Source: Desulfomarina profundi (GTDB lineage Bacteria; Desulfobacterota; Desulfobulbia; Desulfobulbales; Desulfocapsaceae). From it: a stretch of DNA of 64,000 bases. A program made the position numbers and the translations under genes. The stretch is from assembly GCF_019703855.1 (NCBI RefSeq), contig NZ_AP024086.1, forward strand, positions 1,384,501 to 1,448,500. Direction: 5' to 3'. This document shows, piece after piece, positions 1-8,974 of the stretch; within the stretch, counting starts at the first letter, position 1; each line of letters begins with the position of its first letter. Below the pieces are notes generated by a model, which was given only the letters and a program-made list of their open reading frames with translations, searched no databases and was not told where the DNA came from.

Positions 1-14
1 AGCGATCTGATCAT
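1..14 (-). CDS. flgG: Flagellar distal rod protein FlgG, first codons only
   Basis: Reading the minus strand, an ATG at 14-12 begins Met-Ile-Arg-Ser and runs off the window. It lies 10 bases after the flgF stop and has an AGAGGA-like ribosome site ahead of it. Met-Ile-Arg-Ser-Leu is the usual start of FlgG, and flgG normally follows flgF. Only 14 bases are visible, so this is a call from context plus four codons. Confidence 0.55.
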
Positions 15-24
15 AATATTCCTC

Positions 25-774
25 TTATCCTACTGTTCCGAGCTCTTCGAGTTTTTCACCGATGGTGGAATAACTTTTCAATACTTTGTGATATGTTTCG
101 AAAGTTCTCTGATTATCTATGAGTTTTGCCATTTCTGTGGCCATATTGACATTGGAGAGTTCCAGTCTACCCTGGAGCACCCTGTAATTTTCGGCCGGAA
201 TTTCATTCCCTCCGTTTTGGAGAGAAAATGTAGTATCCGGTTCCCTTTTCAGTTTTGATGTATCGTCAACATCAACAATAGCCAGTTTTGCAACTTCGGC
301 TCTGCTGCCTCTGGGACCAAGGATGAAAATCGTACCACTGTTACCAACACCTATGCTGCTGGTGTCAGTATCGGGAATGGTTATTTCTGCCCCGGCTTCA
401 TCAAGAACCTTGAGACCGTTACTGGTGGTCAGCAATCCTTCTTCGTTTATCTGGAAGTCACCTCTTCTCGTATAGAGAATTCCATCTCTGCCCTGAACCT
501 TGAAAAAACCAGACCCGTTTATTGCAATGTCCAGTGGATTTTCCGTTGGTTTCATTGGGCCGGGAGTAAAGTCGATATAATTCTTTTTTATCCTGTCGTA
601 ATTGATTCCTTTTGCGCTATTGGCCTGCTGTTCACCCTTGAGTATGGCTTCAAAGCTGACGGTGGACTTTTTGAAGCCTGTTGTACTGATATTGGCCAGG
701 TTTGCGCTGATATTGGCAATAGACTGTTCTCTTGATATTGCACCGGCAAGTGCGGCATATTTTCCTGAGACCAT
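25..774 (-). CDS. flgF: Flagellar basal-body rod protein FlgF
   Basis: This 249-residue protein is a rod or hook-type axial protein of the flagellar basal body, exported by the flagellar type III system. The N-terminus carries the conserved axial-protein motif (SANLANISTTGFKK, about residues 23-36) and the C-terminus has the matching LSNVNMATEMAKLIDNQR helix. Length and position just ahead of flgG favour FlgF over FlgG. The rod domain and the short central domain are both intact. A sigma-28-type promoter lies about 45 bases upstream, so it is probably transcribed separately from fliA as well as by read-through. FlgF and FlgG are easily confused; the class is certain, the exact paralogue fairly so. 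Confidence 0.85.
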   Translation of the reverse strand: MVSGKYAALAGAISREQSIANISANLANISTTGFKKSTVSFEAILKGEQQANSAKGINYDRIKKNYIDFTPGPMKPTENPLDIAINGSGFFKVQGRDGILYTRRGDFQINEEGLLTTSNGLKVLDEAGAEITIPDTDTSSIGVGNSGTIFILGPRGSRAEVAKLAIVDVDDTSKLKREPDTTFSLQNGGNEIPAENYRVLQGRLELSNVNMATEMAKLIDNQRTFETYHKVLKSYSTIGEKLEELGTVG

Positions 775-818
775 TGAGTGAATTCCATGTTGAGATTGCT
801 TTTGATTGTTCTGTTATA

Positions 819-845
819 GTATCGGCAGCACAACTCTTTTTCTTA
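819..845 (-). promoter_or_regulatory. Sigma-28 (FliA) type promoter for flgF-flgG
   Basis: On the minus strand TAAG (845-842), a 15-base spacer and GCCGATAC (826-819) match the flagellar sigma-28 pattern TAAA-N15-GCCGATAA with one mismatch per box. The start site would be near 812, about 38 bases ahead of the flgF ATG. The fliA gene for this sigma factor lies 0.9 kb upstream. The -35 box directly abuts the end of the repeat element at 846. Confidence 0.6.
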
Positions 846-1095
846 AACCTAAATCCTGCACTTCAAGAAAAAAGAAAAAAATATTTTCACTGTAGAAACG
901 GATAATTATCATGTCACGGTACGGGCTGTACCATTCACTATCCGAGTGAGATCTTTTTTTCTTTATTCTTTTGCCCTGCGGGATTGGCAATTTCACCGAA
1001 TCTGCTTCGTTATCAACGGTTTGAAGTATGTTAATACGTCTGCGCCTTTGATACCTCACTTCTTCGATAAACTTGCCAATTGCAGGGTTTAGGTT
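846..1095. repeat. 250-bp dispersed element with 15-bp terminal inverted repeats
   Basis: The ends AACCTAAATCCTGCA (846-860) and TGCAGGGTTTAGGTT (1081-1095) are inverted repeats with one mismatch. The right end, read on the minus strand, continues into AATTGGCAAGTTTATCG, which recurs at 27917-27963 and, in part, at 43223-43246. It fills most of the 377-base gap between flgF and the DUF2802-like gene. No convincing gene is seen inside; short open frames there have no recognisable product. It looks like a small non-autonomous mobile or REP-like sequence, but no target duplication was identified. Confidence 0.6.
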
Positions 1096-1151
1096 AAATA
1101 GGAAATTCCGGCAATTTTGAACACCAAGGTGTTTGGCGGAACCAGTTTTTT

Positions 1152-1571
1152 TCAGGTTCCTGCAAGTTTGGCCAGGGCAACAAGCTGTTGTGCTTCATGG
1201 GTGGATACAGACAGGATTCCAGCGATTTCCTCAGTACTCATGCCCTGGCCGAGAAGAGAATGAACAAATCGATATCTTTCGGGTGTTGATCCCTTGGCTG
1301 GTGAAAGTTGTGATGTAAGTCTTGACTGCTGAAGCCTGGTTGTCAGTTCTGCCTCGCTCAAACTGTTTTGAAACCTGGCAATTCTGTCGTGCTGTTCCCG
1401 TATTTTTTCCAGTTCCCTTTTGACCTGTTCATAGCTGTTACTGGTTTGGGTAAGTTGTCGGAGGAGGAGTTCCTTCTCCTTTTTCAGAGAGAGGGCCTTC
1501 AAGAGAATACAGAATCCCAGCAGGATGAGTGAAATAATGAGAATATGGTGTGGTGAAATGAAGAAATCCAT
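1152..1571 (-). CDS. Membrane-anchored coiled-coil protein, DUF2802-like
   Basis: The 139-residue product has one N-terminal membrane segment (about residues 8-27), a charged coiled-coil stretch (about 28-85) and a C-terminal helical part (about 97-137) with the pattern of a small recognition helix: ERYRFVHSLLGQGMSTEEIA followed by an LSxxEAQQL-type motif. That C-terminus resembles DUF2802, a family commonly found between fliA and flgF in this group of bacteria; this is from memory of the family, not a search. The function is unknown. Its place after fliA suggests a role in flagellar assembly or its control. Confidence 0.6.
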   Translation of the reverse strand: MDFFISPHHILIISLILLGFCILLKALSLKKEKELLLRQLTQTSNSYEQVKRELEKIREQHDRIARFQNSLSEAELTTRLQQSRLTSQLSPAKGSTPERYRFVHSLLGQGMSTEEIAGILSVSTHEAQQLVALAKLAGT

Positions 1572-1695
1572 TTTGGTTTTTCCCCTGAATCAATAACGGG
1601 CGTATTTTTAAAAGTAGGTTGGAAATAAGGTTAACTCTCTGATTACCCATGAAATTCAACAAACCATGAGATGAAGTAATTGTACCAGGCGCGGG

Positions 1696-2427
1696 TCAGT
1701 GGAGTCTGGCTTCGACTTTGTTTCTGAGTTTTATCAGGGCCTGGCTGTGCAGCTGGGAGACCCGGCCCTCCGACAGCTCCAGGATTTCAGCTATCTCCTT
1801 CTGGGTCAGCTCTTCATAGTAGTACAGGGAGATGACCAGTTGTTCTTTTTTAGATAATTGTCCTATGATTTCCGCCAGCTTTTTCGTCAATTCCTGGTCT
1901 TCAATTCTTTTTCCGGGGAGAGCACTGGTTCGCTGGTCAACAAGTGTTTCAAGAAAGGATCTCCCTTCGACGGTATGATCGAGCGTTTCATTCAGGCTGA
2001 CGCAGCCCAGGTGGCTCACTTCCCCAAGCATTGACTGATACTCTTCCAGGGAAAGATTCATTGCCCTGGCAACTTCGTGGTCCTCCGGGTCTCTTCCCAG
2101 TTGCAGTTCGAGGTCAGCAATTGTTTTCCCGATTCTGTTCTGTTTGTCTCTCAGGGAGCGGGAAAACCAGTCAAGTTTTCTCATTTCATCAAGAATGGCA
2201 CCTCTGATTCTATACTCGGCAAAGGTTTTGAATAATATTTTTTTGCTTGGATCAAATTTATTTGAGGCGTCCAGCAGTCCAACCATGCCGGCACTTTTCA
2301 TGTCATCCCTGTTCATAAAGGAGGGCACCTGGGTGACCATTCTGCCGACAATAATGTCAACCAGGTAAAGGTTGTCCCGGATAAGGCGGGATCTGTCGTT
2401 ATTATGAGGATTTTGGTTATAGAGCAT
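1696..2427 (-). CDS. fliA: Flagellar sigma-28 factor FliA
   Basis: This 243-residue sigma-70-family factor directs RNA polymerase to late flagellar and chemotaxis promoters. Region 2 (about residues 15-85; NKFDPSKKILFKTFAEYRIRGAILDEMRKLDW spans the core-binding and -10 recognition part), region 3 and region 4 (about 185-240, with the helix-turn-helix LTQKEIAEILELSEGRVSQL) are all present and full length. It follows flhG by 2 bases, the usual flhF-flhG-fliA order. Its likely target in this window is the TAAG-N15-GCCGATAC site ahead of flgF. Confidence 0.95.
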   Translation of the reverse strand: MLYNQNPHNNDRSRLIRDNLYLVDIIVGRMVTQVPSFMNRDDMKSAGMVGLLDASNKFDPSKKILFKTFAEYRIRGAILDEMRKLDWFSRSLRDKQNRIGKTIADLELQLGRDPEDHEVARAMNLSLEEYQSMLGEVSHLGCVSLNETLDHTVEGRSFLETLVDQRTSALPGKRIEDQELTKKLAEIIGQLSKKEQLVISLYYYEELTQKEIAEILELSEGRVSQLHSQALIKLRNKVEARLH

Positions 2428-2429
2428 CC

Positions 2430-3338
2430 CTAAACTCTTCCTCCGATTTTAAGCAGTTTCTTCCAGAAAAACTGGATATTTCCCTTGGGATCAACCTGTG
2501 TTGGTTCAGAGCAGATACGGCTGGCAAGCTTGGAAAAAGCATTGCTAATTTTTGATCCCGGAGAGAGTTCACTGATGACTTTCTGCTTTCTTATGGACTC
2601 GATCATCTGACGATCCTCTGGGATAGACCCCAGATAATCTATGGAAATGTCAAGGTACCTGTTTGCAACCATGGTCAACTTTCGATAGACATCAAGGGCG
2701 TCATCTTCCGTGCGAATCTGGTTGACGAGAAGGTTGAATTTTTTTTCGTGATACTGGGTTGAGAGCAGTTTCATCAGAGCATATGCATCTGTAATGGCGG
2801 TGGGTTCTGGTGTGGTTACCACCAGAATTTCCTGGGCAGCTGTATTGAAATAGGTGACGTTTTCGGAAATACCTGCTTCAGTATCAATGAGGACATAGTC
2901 AAAATGATTATGCATGGAATCAAGTCCATCAAGAAGCCTCATTTTCTGATGGGTGTCAAGGCGGGTAAAATTCTGAATTCCTGATCCTGCCGGCAGGATT
3001 TTTATTCCCAGGGGACCATCTACAATTATTTTCTGTAACTCATGGTCGCCGGAGAAAAAATGATTGAGATTATATGTGGGTGTAAGACCGAAGACCACAT
3101 CGATATTGGCGAGTCCAAGATCCGCATCAAGTATAAGGACACGCTTACCCATTGTTGCAAGTGTGTAGGCAAGATTTGCTACAACCGCGGTTTTACCCAC
3201 GCCGCCTTTACCACTGGTGATGGAGTAGACACTGGTAACACTCTCGCTGTCATTTTGGAAGGCAGGGGTGTGGTGCTGGGAACTCAAATCTCTCAGTGTC
3301 TGTGCCTGATCGCCTGTATTGTGTGATGTATTAGTCAT
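2430..3338 (-). CDS. flhG: MinD-like ATPase FlhG (FleN, YlxH), flagellar number regulator
   Basis: A ParA/MinD-family ATPase that limits flagellar number and works with FlhF. The deviant Walker A KGGVGKT is near residue 44, followed by the switch regions LILDADLGLANIDVVFG and the VLIDTEAGIS motif. I chose the ATG at 3338 (302 residues) because AAGGA stands 7 bases before it; an in-frame ATG at 3353 would overlap flhF more. The gene overlaps the end of flhF by 8 bases and abuts fliA, implying translational coupling. In relatives, FlhG also restrains the sigma-54 activator of flagellar genes, which here could be the protein at 32449-33519. Confidence 0.93.
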   Translation of the reverse strand: MTNTSHNTGDQAQTLRDLSSQHHTPAFQNDSESVTSVYSITSGKGGVGKTAVVANLAYTLATMGKRVLILDADLGLANIDVVFGLTPTYNLNHFFSGDHELQKIIVDGPLGIKILPAGSGIQNFTRLDTHQKMRLLDGLDSMHNHFDYVLIDTEAGISENVTYFNTAAQEILVVTTPEPTAITDAYALMKLLSTQYHEKKFNLLVNQIRTEDDALDVYRKLTMVANRYLDISIDYLGSIPEDRQMIESIRKQKVISELSPGSKISNAFSKLASRICSEPTQVDPKGNIQFFWKKLLKIGGRV

Positions 3339-4662
3339 GCATTGGTCCTTCATGTTGGGACATGATGAGTTCCGCTACCTTTTTTTGCGAAATCTCCAGC
3401 AGGTCCTCCGGGACACGTTGCCCGTTTGTAACATAGGAGAGAGGGTTACTGTTTTGAATCTGTATGTTCAGCAGAATTCCAAGGTTAGTGCATTCATCAA
3501 TTTTGGTGAAGATCGTGTGGGAGATCCCAAGAGGTTCAAAGCGCCCGATTGTTTCGAGTAGTTCTTTTTCACGTGTAGTGGCGGAAAGAACCAGATGCTT
3601 TTCAATATTGAGTTCCGGATGAAGGAAGGTGGAGAGTTCTTCGATACAGAATTCATCCCTGGGACTTCGGCCTGCTGTATCTATAAGGATAAGCTCTTTA
3701 TCCCTGTGTTTTTCGATCGCCTGTACCAGCTGATCCGGAGTAATCACAACATCGACAGGAAGATGCATGATTTCACCGTAGACCTTGAGTTGTTCCACTG
3801 CGGCGATTCTGTATGTGTCAATGGTGATGAGGGCAATGGATCTGGAAAATCCCGCAAGATAGAAGGCCGCAATTTTGGCCAGTGTCGTTGTTTTTCCAAC
3901 ACCTGTAGGTCCGACAAATGCCATGATGTGCTGACCATCCAGGGTATTGAAATCAGGAGGGGATACTTCTATTAGATCCTGAATAGTTTCAACTATGGCA
4001 TCTCTGACCAGGTCTTCCATGCACAATTCCTGTTCAGTCAAGCTTTCCCTGAGAAATGAGGCAATGGTTCTTGAAGATTCAACATTAATGCCGCGATTGA
4101 TTAATAATGAAAGAATATGATCGCCCTGGATCTGCTGTCTCCTGTCATGGTGGAAATTTCCGGAAACCTGCAGACTCTGAGGATTGGTTGTTCCACTGTT
4201 TTTTTCAGAACTGCCAATCCTGGATATTTCCCTGGCCAGATCCCTGACCAGATCTTTTAATTCATTGACTTCGCTTCTTATGGAATCACCTGAAGGTTCA
4301 GCAGTGTTTGACTGGATGTTTTCCAAATTTTTATCAGCGGACAGGTCAGGATATTTTTGATTTTTTTCATTTTGCTGGGATGAATGTGTGGGAAAAGTGT
4401 CATCCACTACACAGTTGAACCCCGAAGCCCTCCTCTTTTTCATTGCAGGCTCCTTTACGGAAAAAGATTGAGTCTCTTCAGAAATGGCAGGCTGGACTGA
4501 ATCTATTGCAGCGGTAATTTCCAGCATGGGTTTCCCGAGTAGACCCATTTTCCCGTTTTTGATAGTCCTGGTGGAGAGGATAAGAGCATCTGGTCCAAGC
4601 TCCTTCTTGACCATCTTCAACCCAGATGCCATATCTTCTGATTCAAATACTTTAACTTGCAT
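3331..4662 (-). CDS. flhF: Flagellar SRP-family GTPase FlhF
   Basis: FlhF sets the site of polar flagella. The 443-residue protein has a basic N-terminal segment (MQVKVFESEDMASGLKMVKK), a poorly conserved polar linker (about residues 70-160) and the SRP54-type NG domain with the P-loop GPTGVGKTTT at 251-260, an LITIDTYRIAAVEQL motif, LILIDTAGRSPRD and the TKID guanine-specificity motif. It overlaps flhA by 11 bases and flhG by 8. The combination with flhG suggests controlled polar flagellation, as known in Vibrio and Pseudomonas; that is an inference for this organism. Confidence 0.95.
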   Translation of the reverse strand: MQVKVFESEDMASGLKMVKKELGPDALILSTRTIKNGKMGLLGKPMLEITAAIDSVQPAISEETQSFSVKEPAMKKRRASGFNCVVDDTFPTHSSQQNEKNQKYPDLSADKNLENIQSNTAEPSGDSIRSEVNELKDLVRDLAREISRIGSSEKNSGTTNPQSLQVSGNFHHDRRQQIQGDHILSLLINRGINVESSRTIASFLRESLTEQELCMEDLVRDAIVETIQDLIEVSPPDFNTLDGQHIMAFVGPTGVGKTTTLAKIAAFYLAGFSRSIALITIDTYRIAAVEQLKVYGEIMHLPVDVVITPDQLVQAIEKHRDKELILIDTAGRSPRDEFCIEELSTFLHPELNIEKHLVLSATTREKELLETIGRFEPLGISHTIFTKIDECTNLGILLNIQIQNSNPLSYVTNGQRVPEDLLEISQKKVAELIMSQHEGPMHD

Positions 4663-6748
4663 CCAGAGTCACCGTACCAAGAGATCTGACCTTCAGGCTG
4701 GGTATGATCTCGTTATGGGAAAGAACCGTGAGTGCTGGATAGTAGCGCTCGGTTAAACTGCGAACATGTGGCCTGATCTGAGGTGCTACCAGCAGGGTCG
4801 GCCGTGTTGAACCATCAAAAAGTGTGATGGCCTGCCCTATGGAATCGAGAATATTCTGGGCGATTGCCGGATCGATGGCAAGATAGCTACCGGTCTCATT
4901 GTGCTGAACCGCATTCTGAATTGCTTCCTCAACAGGTTTTGCCAGGGTTATAACAGGAATAACACCGTCCACTGCAAGTTCACTGCTGATTGTTCTGGCA
5001 AGGGCGTGTCTCACATATTCAGTGAGGACTTCCGGATTCTGGGTTACACCGCCCCAGTCTGCAAGGGTCTCGAGAATCGTTCGCAGATCACGGATGGATA
5101 CATTTTCCTTGAGCAGGTTCTGAAGAACGCGCATGATCGTGCCCAGTGAGACGATTGTCGGTACAAGCTCCTCAACCAGTTTCGGATAGGATTTAGCCAG
5201 GTTGTCGAGAAGGCCCTGTACCTCCTGCCTGCCGATAAGTTCATGGGCGTGCTGTTTTATAATCTCGCTGATATGGGTTGCCATTACGGTTGTACAGTCA
5301 ACAACGGTGTACCCCGCAATCTGAGCCCGGTCTTTTTTGTCTTCTGTAATCCAGATGGCAGGCAGCCCAAAGGCTGGTTCGGTTGTGGCGATGCCCTGGA
5401 TTTTTTCAGTTACCATTCCCGGGTCCATAGCCATATAATGTCCAGGAAGCATCTCGGCTTCAGCAATCTTGACACCCTTGAGGGAGAAAGTGTACTGGTT
5501 GGGTGAAAGCTGCAGGTTATCCTTGATATGAACCGGAGGAACAATAAAACCGATATTCATGGCAAACTGTTTGCGGATTGACTGAATTCTGTTGAGCAGT
5601 TCACCATCCTGGGCTGAATCGACAAATGGAATGAGTCCATAACCAACTTCAAGCTGCAGCAGGTCCACATTGAGCATCTCTTCGTAGTTCTCTTCCTGGG
5701 CTGCAACTGCTTCTTCAATCGGTTCTTCAACCTGCTCCTCTTCGGCAAGTTTCGCTTTGTCCACCTGGAAAGCGAGAGCAGCCATGGCCAGGGAAAGGAT
5801 GAGAAAAGGGAAAAAGGGCAGGCCGGGAATAAAAGCAAAAACGAGAAGGATTGCCGAGACAACCCACAAGGCAACCCCGTTTCTTGAGAACTGTTTCTTC
5901 AGATCACTGCCGAAGTCCTTTTCTCCGGTGGAACGGGTTACAAGGAGACCGGCGGCTGTTGAGATTATCAGGGCAGGAATCTGGCCGACAAGGCCGTCCC
6001 CGACAGTGAGAATAGTATAGTTCGCAGCAGCTTCAGCCATGGGCATACCTTTCTGCACAACACCAATAACAAAACCTGCACCGATATTAATGAGGGTGAT
6101 AATGATACCGGCAATGGCATCGCCCTTGACAAATTTTGAGGCACCATCCATGGCCCCATGAAAATTTGCTTCGTTGGAAATTTCCTCCCTTCGACTTCTG
6201 GCCTCGTCTTCGTTGATGAGGCCGGCATTCAGGTCAGCGTCGATGGCCATTTGTTTCCCCGGCATTGCATCCAGGGTAAAACGGGCGGCAACTTCAGCTA
6301 CCCGACCGGCACCTTTGGTGATGACCATGAAATTGATCAGGACAAGTATGGCAAAAATAACGATACCGACCACATAATTTCCCCCGACAACAAACTGGCC
6401 GAATGACTGTATGACAGAGCCGGCAGCTCCCGGTCCTTCATCACCATGCAGAAGTATCAGACGCGTGGAGGCAACGTTGAGCGCCAGACGAAAAAGAGTC
6501 GAAGTGAGAAGAATTGAGGGAAAAATAGAAAAATCAATAGCCTTGACAGTATAGAGGCTGATGATGAGGATCAGCAGGGCAATGGTAATGTTCATGGAAA
6601 GGAAAAGATCCAGCACTATGGATGGGAGAGGGATGATCATGATCATCAGAATGGAAACAAGGCCCAGGGAAGCAATAATATCACTTCTTCCAAGCAGCTG
6701 CCTGATAGGCAGGTTTGCCAGTCTGTTCTGTACCGTGGTCAGCTCCAT
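4652..6748 (-). CDS. flhA: Flagellar type III export gate protein FlhA
   Basis: FlhA is the large export-gate component that couples ion flow to secretion of rod, hook and filament proteins. The 698 residues comprise about eight N-terminal membrane helices (roughly residues 25-330), including the conserved cytoplasmic FHIPEP loop region (DAMPGKQMAIDADLNAGLI), and a large soluble C-terminal domain (about 360-698) that docks chaperone-substrate complexes. It is full length and intact. It shares one base with the flhB stop and overlaps flhF. Confidence 0.97.
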   Translation of the reverse strand: MELTTVQNRLANLPIRQLLGRSDIIASLGLVSILMIMIIPLPSIVLDLFLSMNITIALLILIISLYTVKAIDFSIFPSILLTSTLFRLALNVASTRLILLHGDEGPGAAGSVIQSFGQFVVGGNYVVGIVIFAILVLINFMVITKGAGRVAEVAARFTLDAMPGKQMAIDADLNAGLINEDEARSRREEISNEANFHGAMDGASKFVKGDAIAGIIITLINIGAGFVIGVVQKGMPMAEAAANYTILTVGDGLVGQIPALIISTAAGLLVTRSTGEKDFGSDLKKQFSRNGVALWVVSAILLVFAFIPGLPFFPFLILSLAMAALAFQVDKAKLAEEEQVEEPIEEAVAAQEENYEEMLNVDLLQLEVGYGLIPFVDSAQDGELLNRIQSIRKQFAMNIGFIVPPVHIKDNLQLSPNQYTFSLKGVKIAEAEMLPGHYMAMDPGMVTEKIQGIATTEPAFGLPAIWITEDKKDRAQIAGYTVVDCTTVMATHISEIIKQHAHELIGRQEVQGLLDNLAKSYPKLVEELVPTIVSLGTIMRVLQNLLKENVSIRDLRTILETLADWGGVTQNPEVLTEYVRHALARTISSELAVDGVIPVITLAKPVEEAIQNAVQHNETGSYLAIDPAIAQNILDSIGQAITLFDGSTRPTLLVAPQIRPHVRSLTERYYPALTVLSHNEIIPSLKVRSLGTVTLDAS

Positions 6749-7818
6749 TACACCGTTTTTCCTTTGAGTGAATAAACGTGGGCCAGTATTTCAGCCACTA
6801 CTTTAAATAAATCCTCAGGTATTGATTCACCTATATCCAGGTCATGCAATAATCGCGCCACTGGTGGGTTTTCAATGATGGGAATTTCATGCTCCCTGGC
6901 AATTTCCCGGATTTTCATGGCGATAAAATCAGCACCTTTAGCAATCACAACAGGAGCATCCATTTCCTTTGAGTCGTAGCGGACAGCTACGGAAAGATGG
7001 GTCGGATTAGTGACGATAACATCTGCATCAGGTACTTCGGCCATCATTCGTTTGCGTGCCATTTCCTGCTGGATAGCCCTGATCTGGGCCTTGATGTGAG
7101 GATCTCCTTCACTTTCCTTGAATTCTTCCTTTACTTCCTGTTTGGTCATTTTCATTTTTTCTTCCATTTCCCAGCGAACATAAAGAAAATCAAGAAATGC
7201 GATAAAAATGAGAATAGCACAGACTTTGGCGAGTATAAGAGCTGCAATCCTTGCCAGATAAAGAAGTGTTGCTCCGACAGAGGCATGGGTAAGTACCAGG
7301 GCCTGGTCAAAATTGGCGAGCACAGTGGAATAGGCAGCCCAGCCGACAAGAATGACTTTGGTTAAAGATTTAATCACTTCAACTAAAGATTTTTTTGAAA
7401 AAAATCGGCCAAAACCTGATATCGGATCAAGTTTGGAAAAATCGGGAACAAGAGGCTTGGCAGTGACAAGCCAGCCGATCTGAAAAAAACTGGAAAAAAA
7501 ACCAATTATCAGTACCAGCAGAAAGAGAGGGGCCAAAAGGAGTCCAGCTTTCTGGATAAGGAACAGGGCAAGGTTGTAAGCGGAAGTTGAAGTGAGAGTG
7601 TATTCACCTGAAATATTCCAGAGAGAGGTGAGAAAACGCACAAGCTCCTTCCAGAAAAGAGGCAGGTAGAAGAGCCAGAAAAGTAGCAGAATCGAAAACA
7701 GGGCAGCCGTCTGCACTTCTTTACTTTGCGCAACCTGTCCTTTTTTCCTGAAATCTTCCCGGCGTTTCGATGAAGGGGCTTCAGTCCTTTCGCCGCCGGT
7801 GGGACTCTCTTCTGCCAT
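6748..7818 (-). CDS. flhB: Flagellar export switch protein FlhB
   Basis: FlhB switches the export apparatus from rod/hook to filament substrates. The 356-residue protein has a basic N-terminus, four membrane segments (about residues 35-215) and a cytoplasmic domain with the self-cleaving motif NPTH at 271-274. The PPVARLL segment typical of the C-terminal domain is present. The stop shares one base with the flhA start. Upstream is a 262-base gap with a large inverted repeat that separates it from fliR. Confidence 0.96.
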   Translation of the reverse strand: MAEESPTGGERTEAPSSKRREDFRKKGQVAQSKEVQTAALFSILLLFWLFYLPLFWKELVRFLTSLWNISGEYTLTSTSAYNLALFLIQKAGLLLAPLFLLVLIIGFFSSFFQIGWLVTAKPLVPDFSKLDPISGFGRFFSKKSLVEVIKSLTKVILVGWAAYSTVLANFDQALVLTHASVGATLLYLARIAALILAKVCAILIFIAFLDFLYVRWEMEEKMKMTKQEVKEEFKESEGDPHIKAQIRAIQQEMARKRMMAEVPDADVIVTNPTHLSVAVRYDSKEMDAPVVIAKGADFIAMKIREIAREHEIPIIENPPVARLLHDLDIGESIPEDLFKVVAEILAHVYSLKGKTV

Positions 7819-7881
7819 ATTTATTCACCGTTAATCTGAAAATTTAAGTCTGGAAAGGTATTCAGCCGAAGACGAATTTTC

Positions 7882-7988
7882 GTAAGTGATCAGGGGCACC
7901 GCATATTCGCACGGTCGCGATAGCCCGCATAGTGGGCTATAGTGGCCAGTCACGCCTGTACGAATCTACGGCACCCCTGATCACTTAC
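7882..7988. repeat. 107-bp imperfect inverted repeat between flhB and fliR
   Basis: The 20-base arms GTAAGTGATCAGGGGCACCG (7882-7901) and CGGCACCCCTGATCACTTAC (7969-7988) pair with two mismatches. A second, inner stem ATAGCCC/GGGCTAT (7920-7926, 7934-7940) lies at the centre with a 7-base loop. No U-tract follows on either strand, so it is not a typical terminator. It may be a transcribed structural element, a REP-like or MITE-like insertion, or an mRNA processing site within the fliR-flhB segment. Confidence 0.7.
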
Positions 7989-7998
7989 AAGGTTAAGA

Positions 7999-8039
7999 TA
8001 GATGAAAACACAGAGTTACAAATCCTATGACCAGTTACG
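7999..8039 (+). repeat. Dispersed 41-bp repeat, copy A
   Basis: The 41 bases beginning TAGATGAAAACACAGAG recur at 27973-28013 with two mismatches and in the same orientation. Both copies lie beside GATCAGGGG or GCATCAGGGG-type sequence, so the shared unit may be part of a longer composite element. No coding potential was recognised. Confidence 0.7.
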
Positions 8040-8080
8040 AATTTTCAATTGCAAAAAATGAACCGAAACTGCAAAACAGT

Positions 8081-8863
8081 TTAAAAACGAAGGTAACTGA
8101 GAAGAGTGAGAAATTTTTCCGGCAAAGTGTCAAATTCTTGTCTTATTGTGACAGCGACGATGTTAAGTGTCAAAGCTATGACAACAAAAGCGGTGCCGAT
8201 GTTGATGGGAAATGAGAGCAGAAAGACATTCAATTGAGGAAAAACACGGGCGAGTACACCAAGAATAAGGCCGGAGAGAAGAAGTACGGCAAGTACCGGG
8301 GCGCTGAACTGCACCCCGAGGTAAAACATATGAGAACCCTGTTCCATGAGAAATGGTATGGCTTTTCCGGAAACATTGAATTGGCCAGGGGGCAGGAGTT
8401 CATAGGATTTAACTGCCAGTCTGAGAAAAAGGTGGTGTCCATTGATGGCAAGAAAAATAAGGATGGCAAACACATTCTGAAATTGGGAAATGAGCGCCAC
8501 CTGTTTTTTACTCTGTGGATCAAAGACATTGGCTGCTGCAAAACCCATCTGGTAACCAATGACTGTTGCGCCGAACTCCACTGCAGTGAAAATGAGCCTG
8601 GCTATCAATCCCAGAAGGATACCGAGGAGCAATTCTCCGATGACAAGGAGAAGAAAGGGCAGGGGAGAAAAGTTTACAACTTTTATGGCGCCGGACATCA
8701 AGGGAAAAAGTGTCAGGGAAATGGCAAAAATAAGTGCGGTTCTAATACGCATGGGAGTCTGGGCTGAAAAGAGTACCGGAATGGCACCAATAAACCCTGC
8801 AACTCTGGCCGTTACGATCAGAAAGACCTGAAACTGCTCTACCGGGATAAGCTGGATGTCCAT
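8081..8863 (-). CDS. fliR: Flagellar type III export protein FliR
   Basis: FliR is a core membrane subunit of the export gate with FliP and FliQ. The 260-residue protein has about six hydrophobic segments and the conserved VIGYQMGFAAANVFDP-type stretch in the middle (about residues 97-112). It is intact and of normal length. It follows fliQ after an AT-rich 111-base gap with no recognisable feature and is separated from flhB by the inverted repeat at 7882-7988. Confidence 0.95.
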   Translation of the reverse strand: MDIQLIPVEQFQVFLIVTARVAGFIGAIPVLFSAQTPMRIRTALIFAISLTLFPLMSGAIKVVNFSPLPFLLLVIGELLLGILLGLIARLIFTAVEFGATVIGYQMGFAAANVFDPQSKKQVALISQFQNVFAILIFLAINGHHLFLRLAVKSYELLPPGQFNVSGKAIPFLMEQGSHMFYLGVQFSAPVLAVLLLSGLILGVLARVFPQLNVFLLSFPINIGTAFVVIALTLNIVAVTIRQEFDTLPEKFLTLLSYLRF

Positions 8864-8974
8864 TTTTCTCGTCTGAAAATCTTGCTGTTGAAGGTCGATT
8901 TATCACCATCAGATTTTCATCATTTTTTTATTCAAAGGGTATTAACTTGGAGCATTTTGCTACGGTCGTGCGGC

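Noticed and set aside
814-1059. Open frame inside the repeat element between flgF and the DUF2802-like gene
   Set aside because: Composition is low-complexity and it coincides with the repeat; no ribosome site and no recognisable product.
8234-8767. A 177-codon open frame on the plus strand within fliR
   Set aside because: It lies antisense to a well-conserved fliR and has no homology-like motif; an open antisense frame is expected in this composition.
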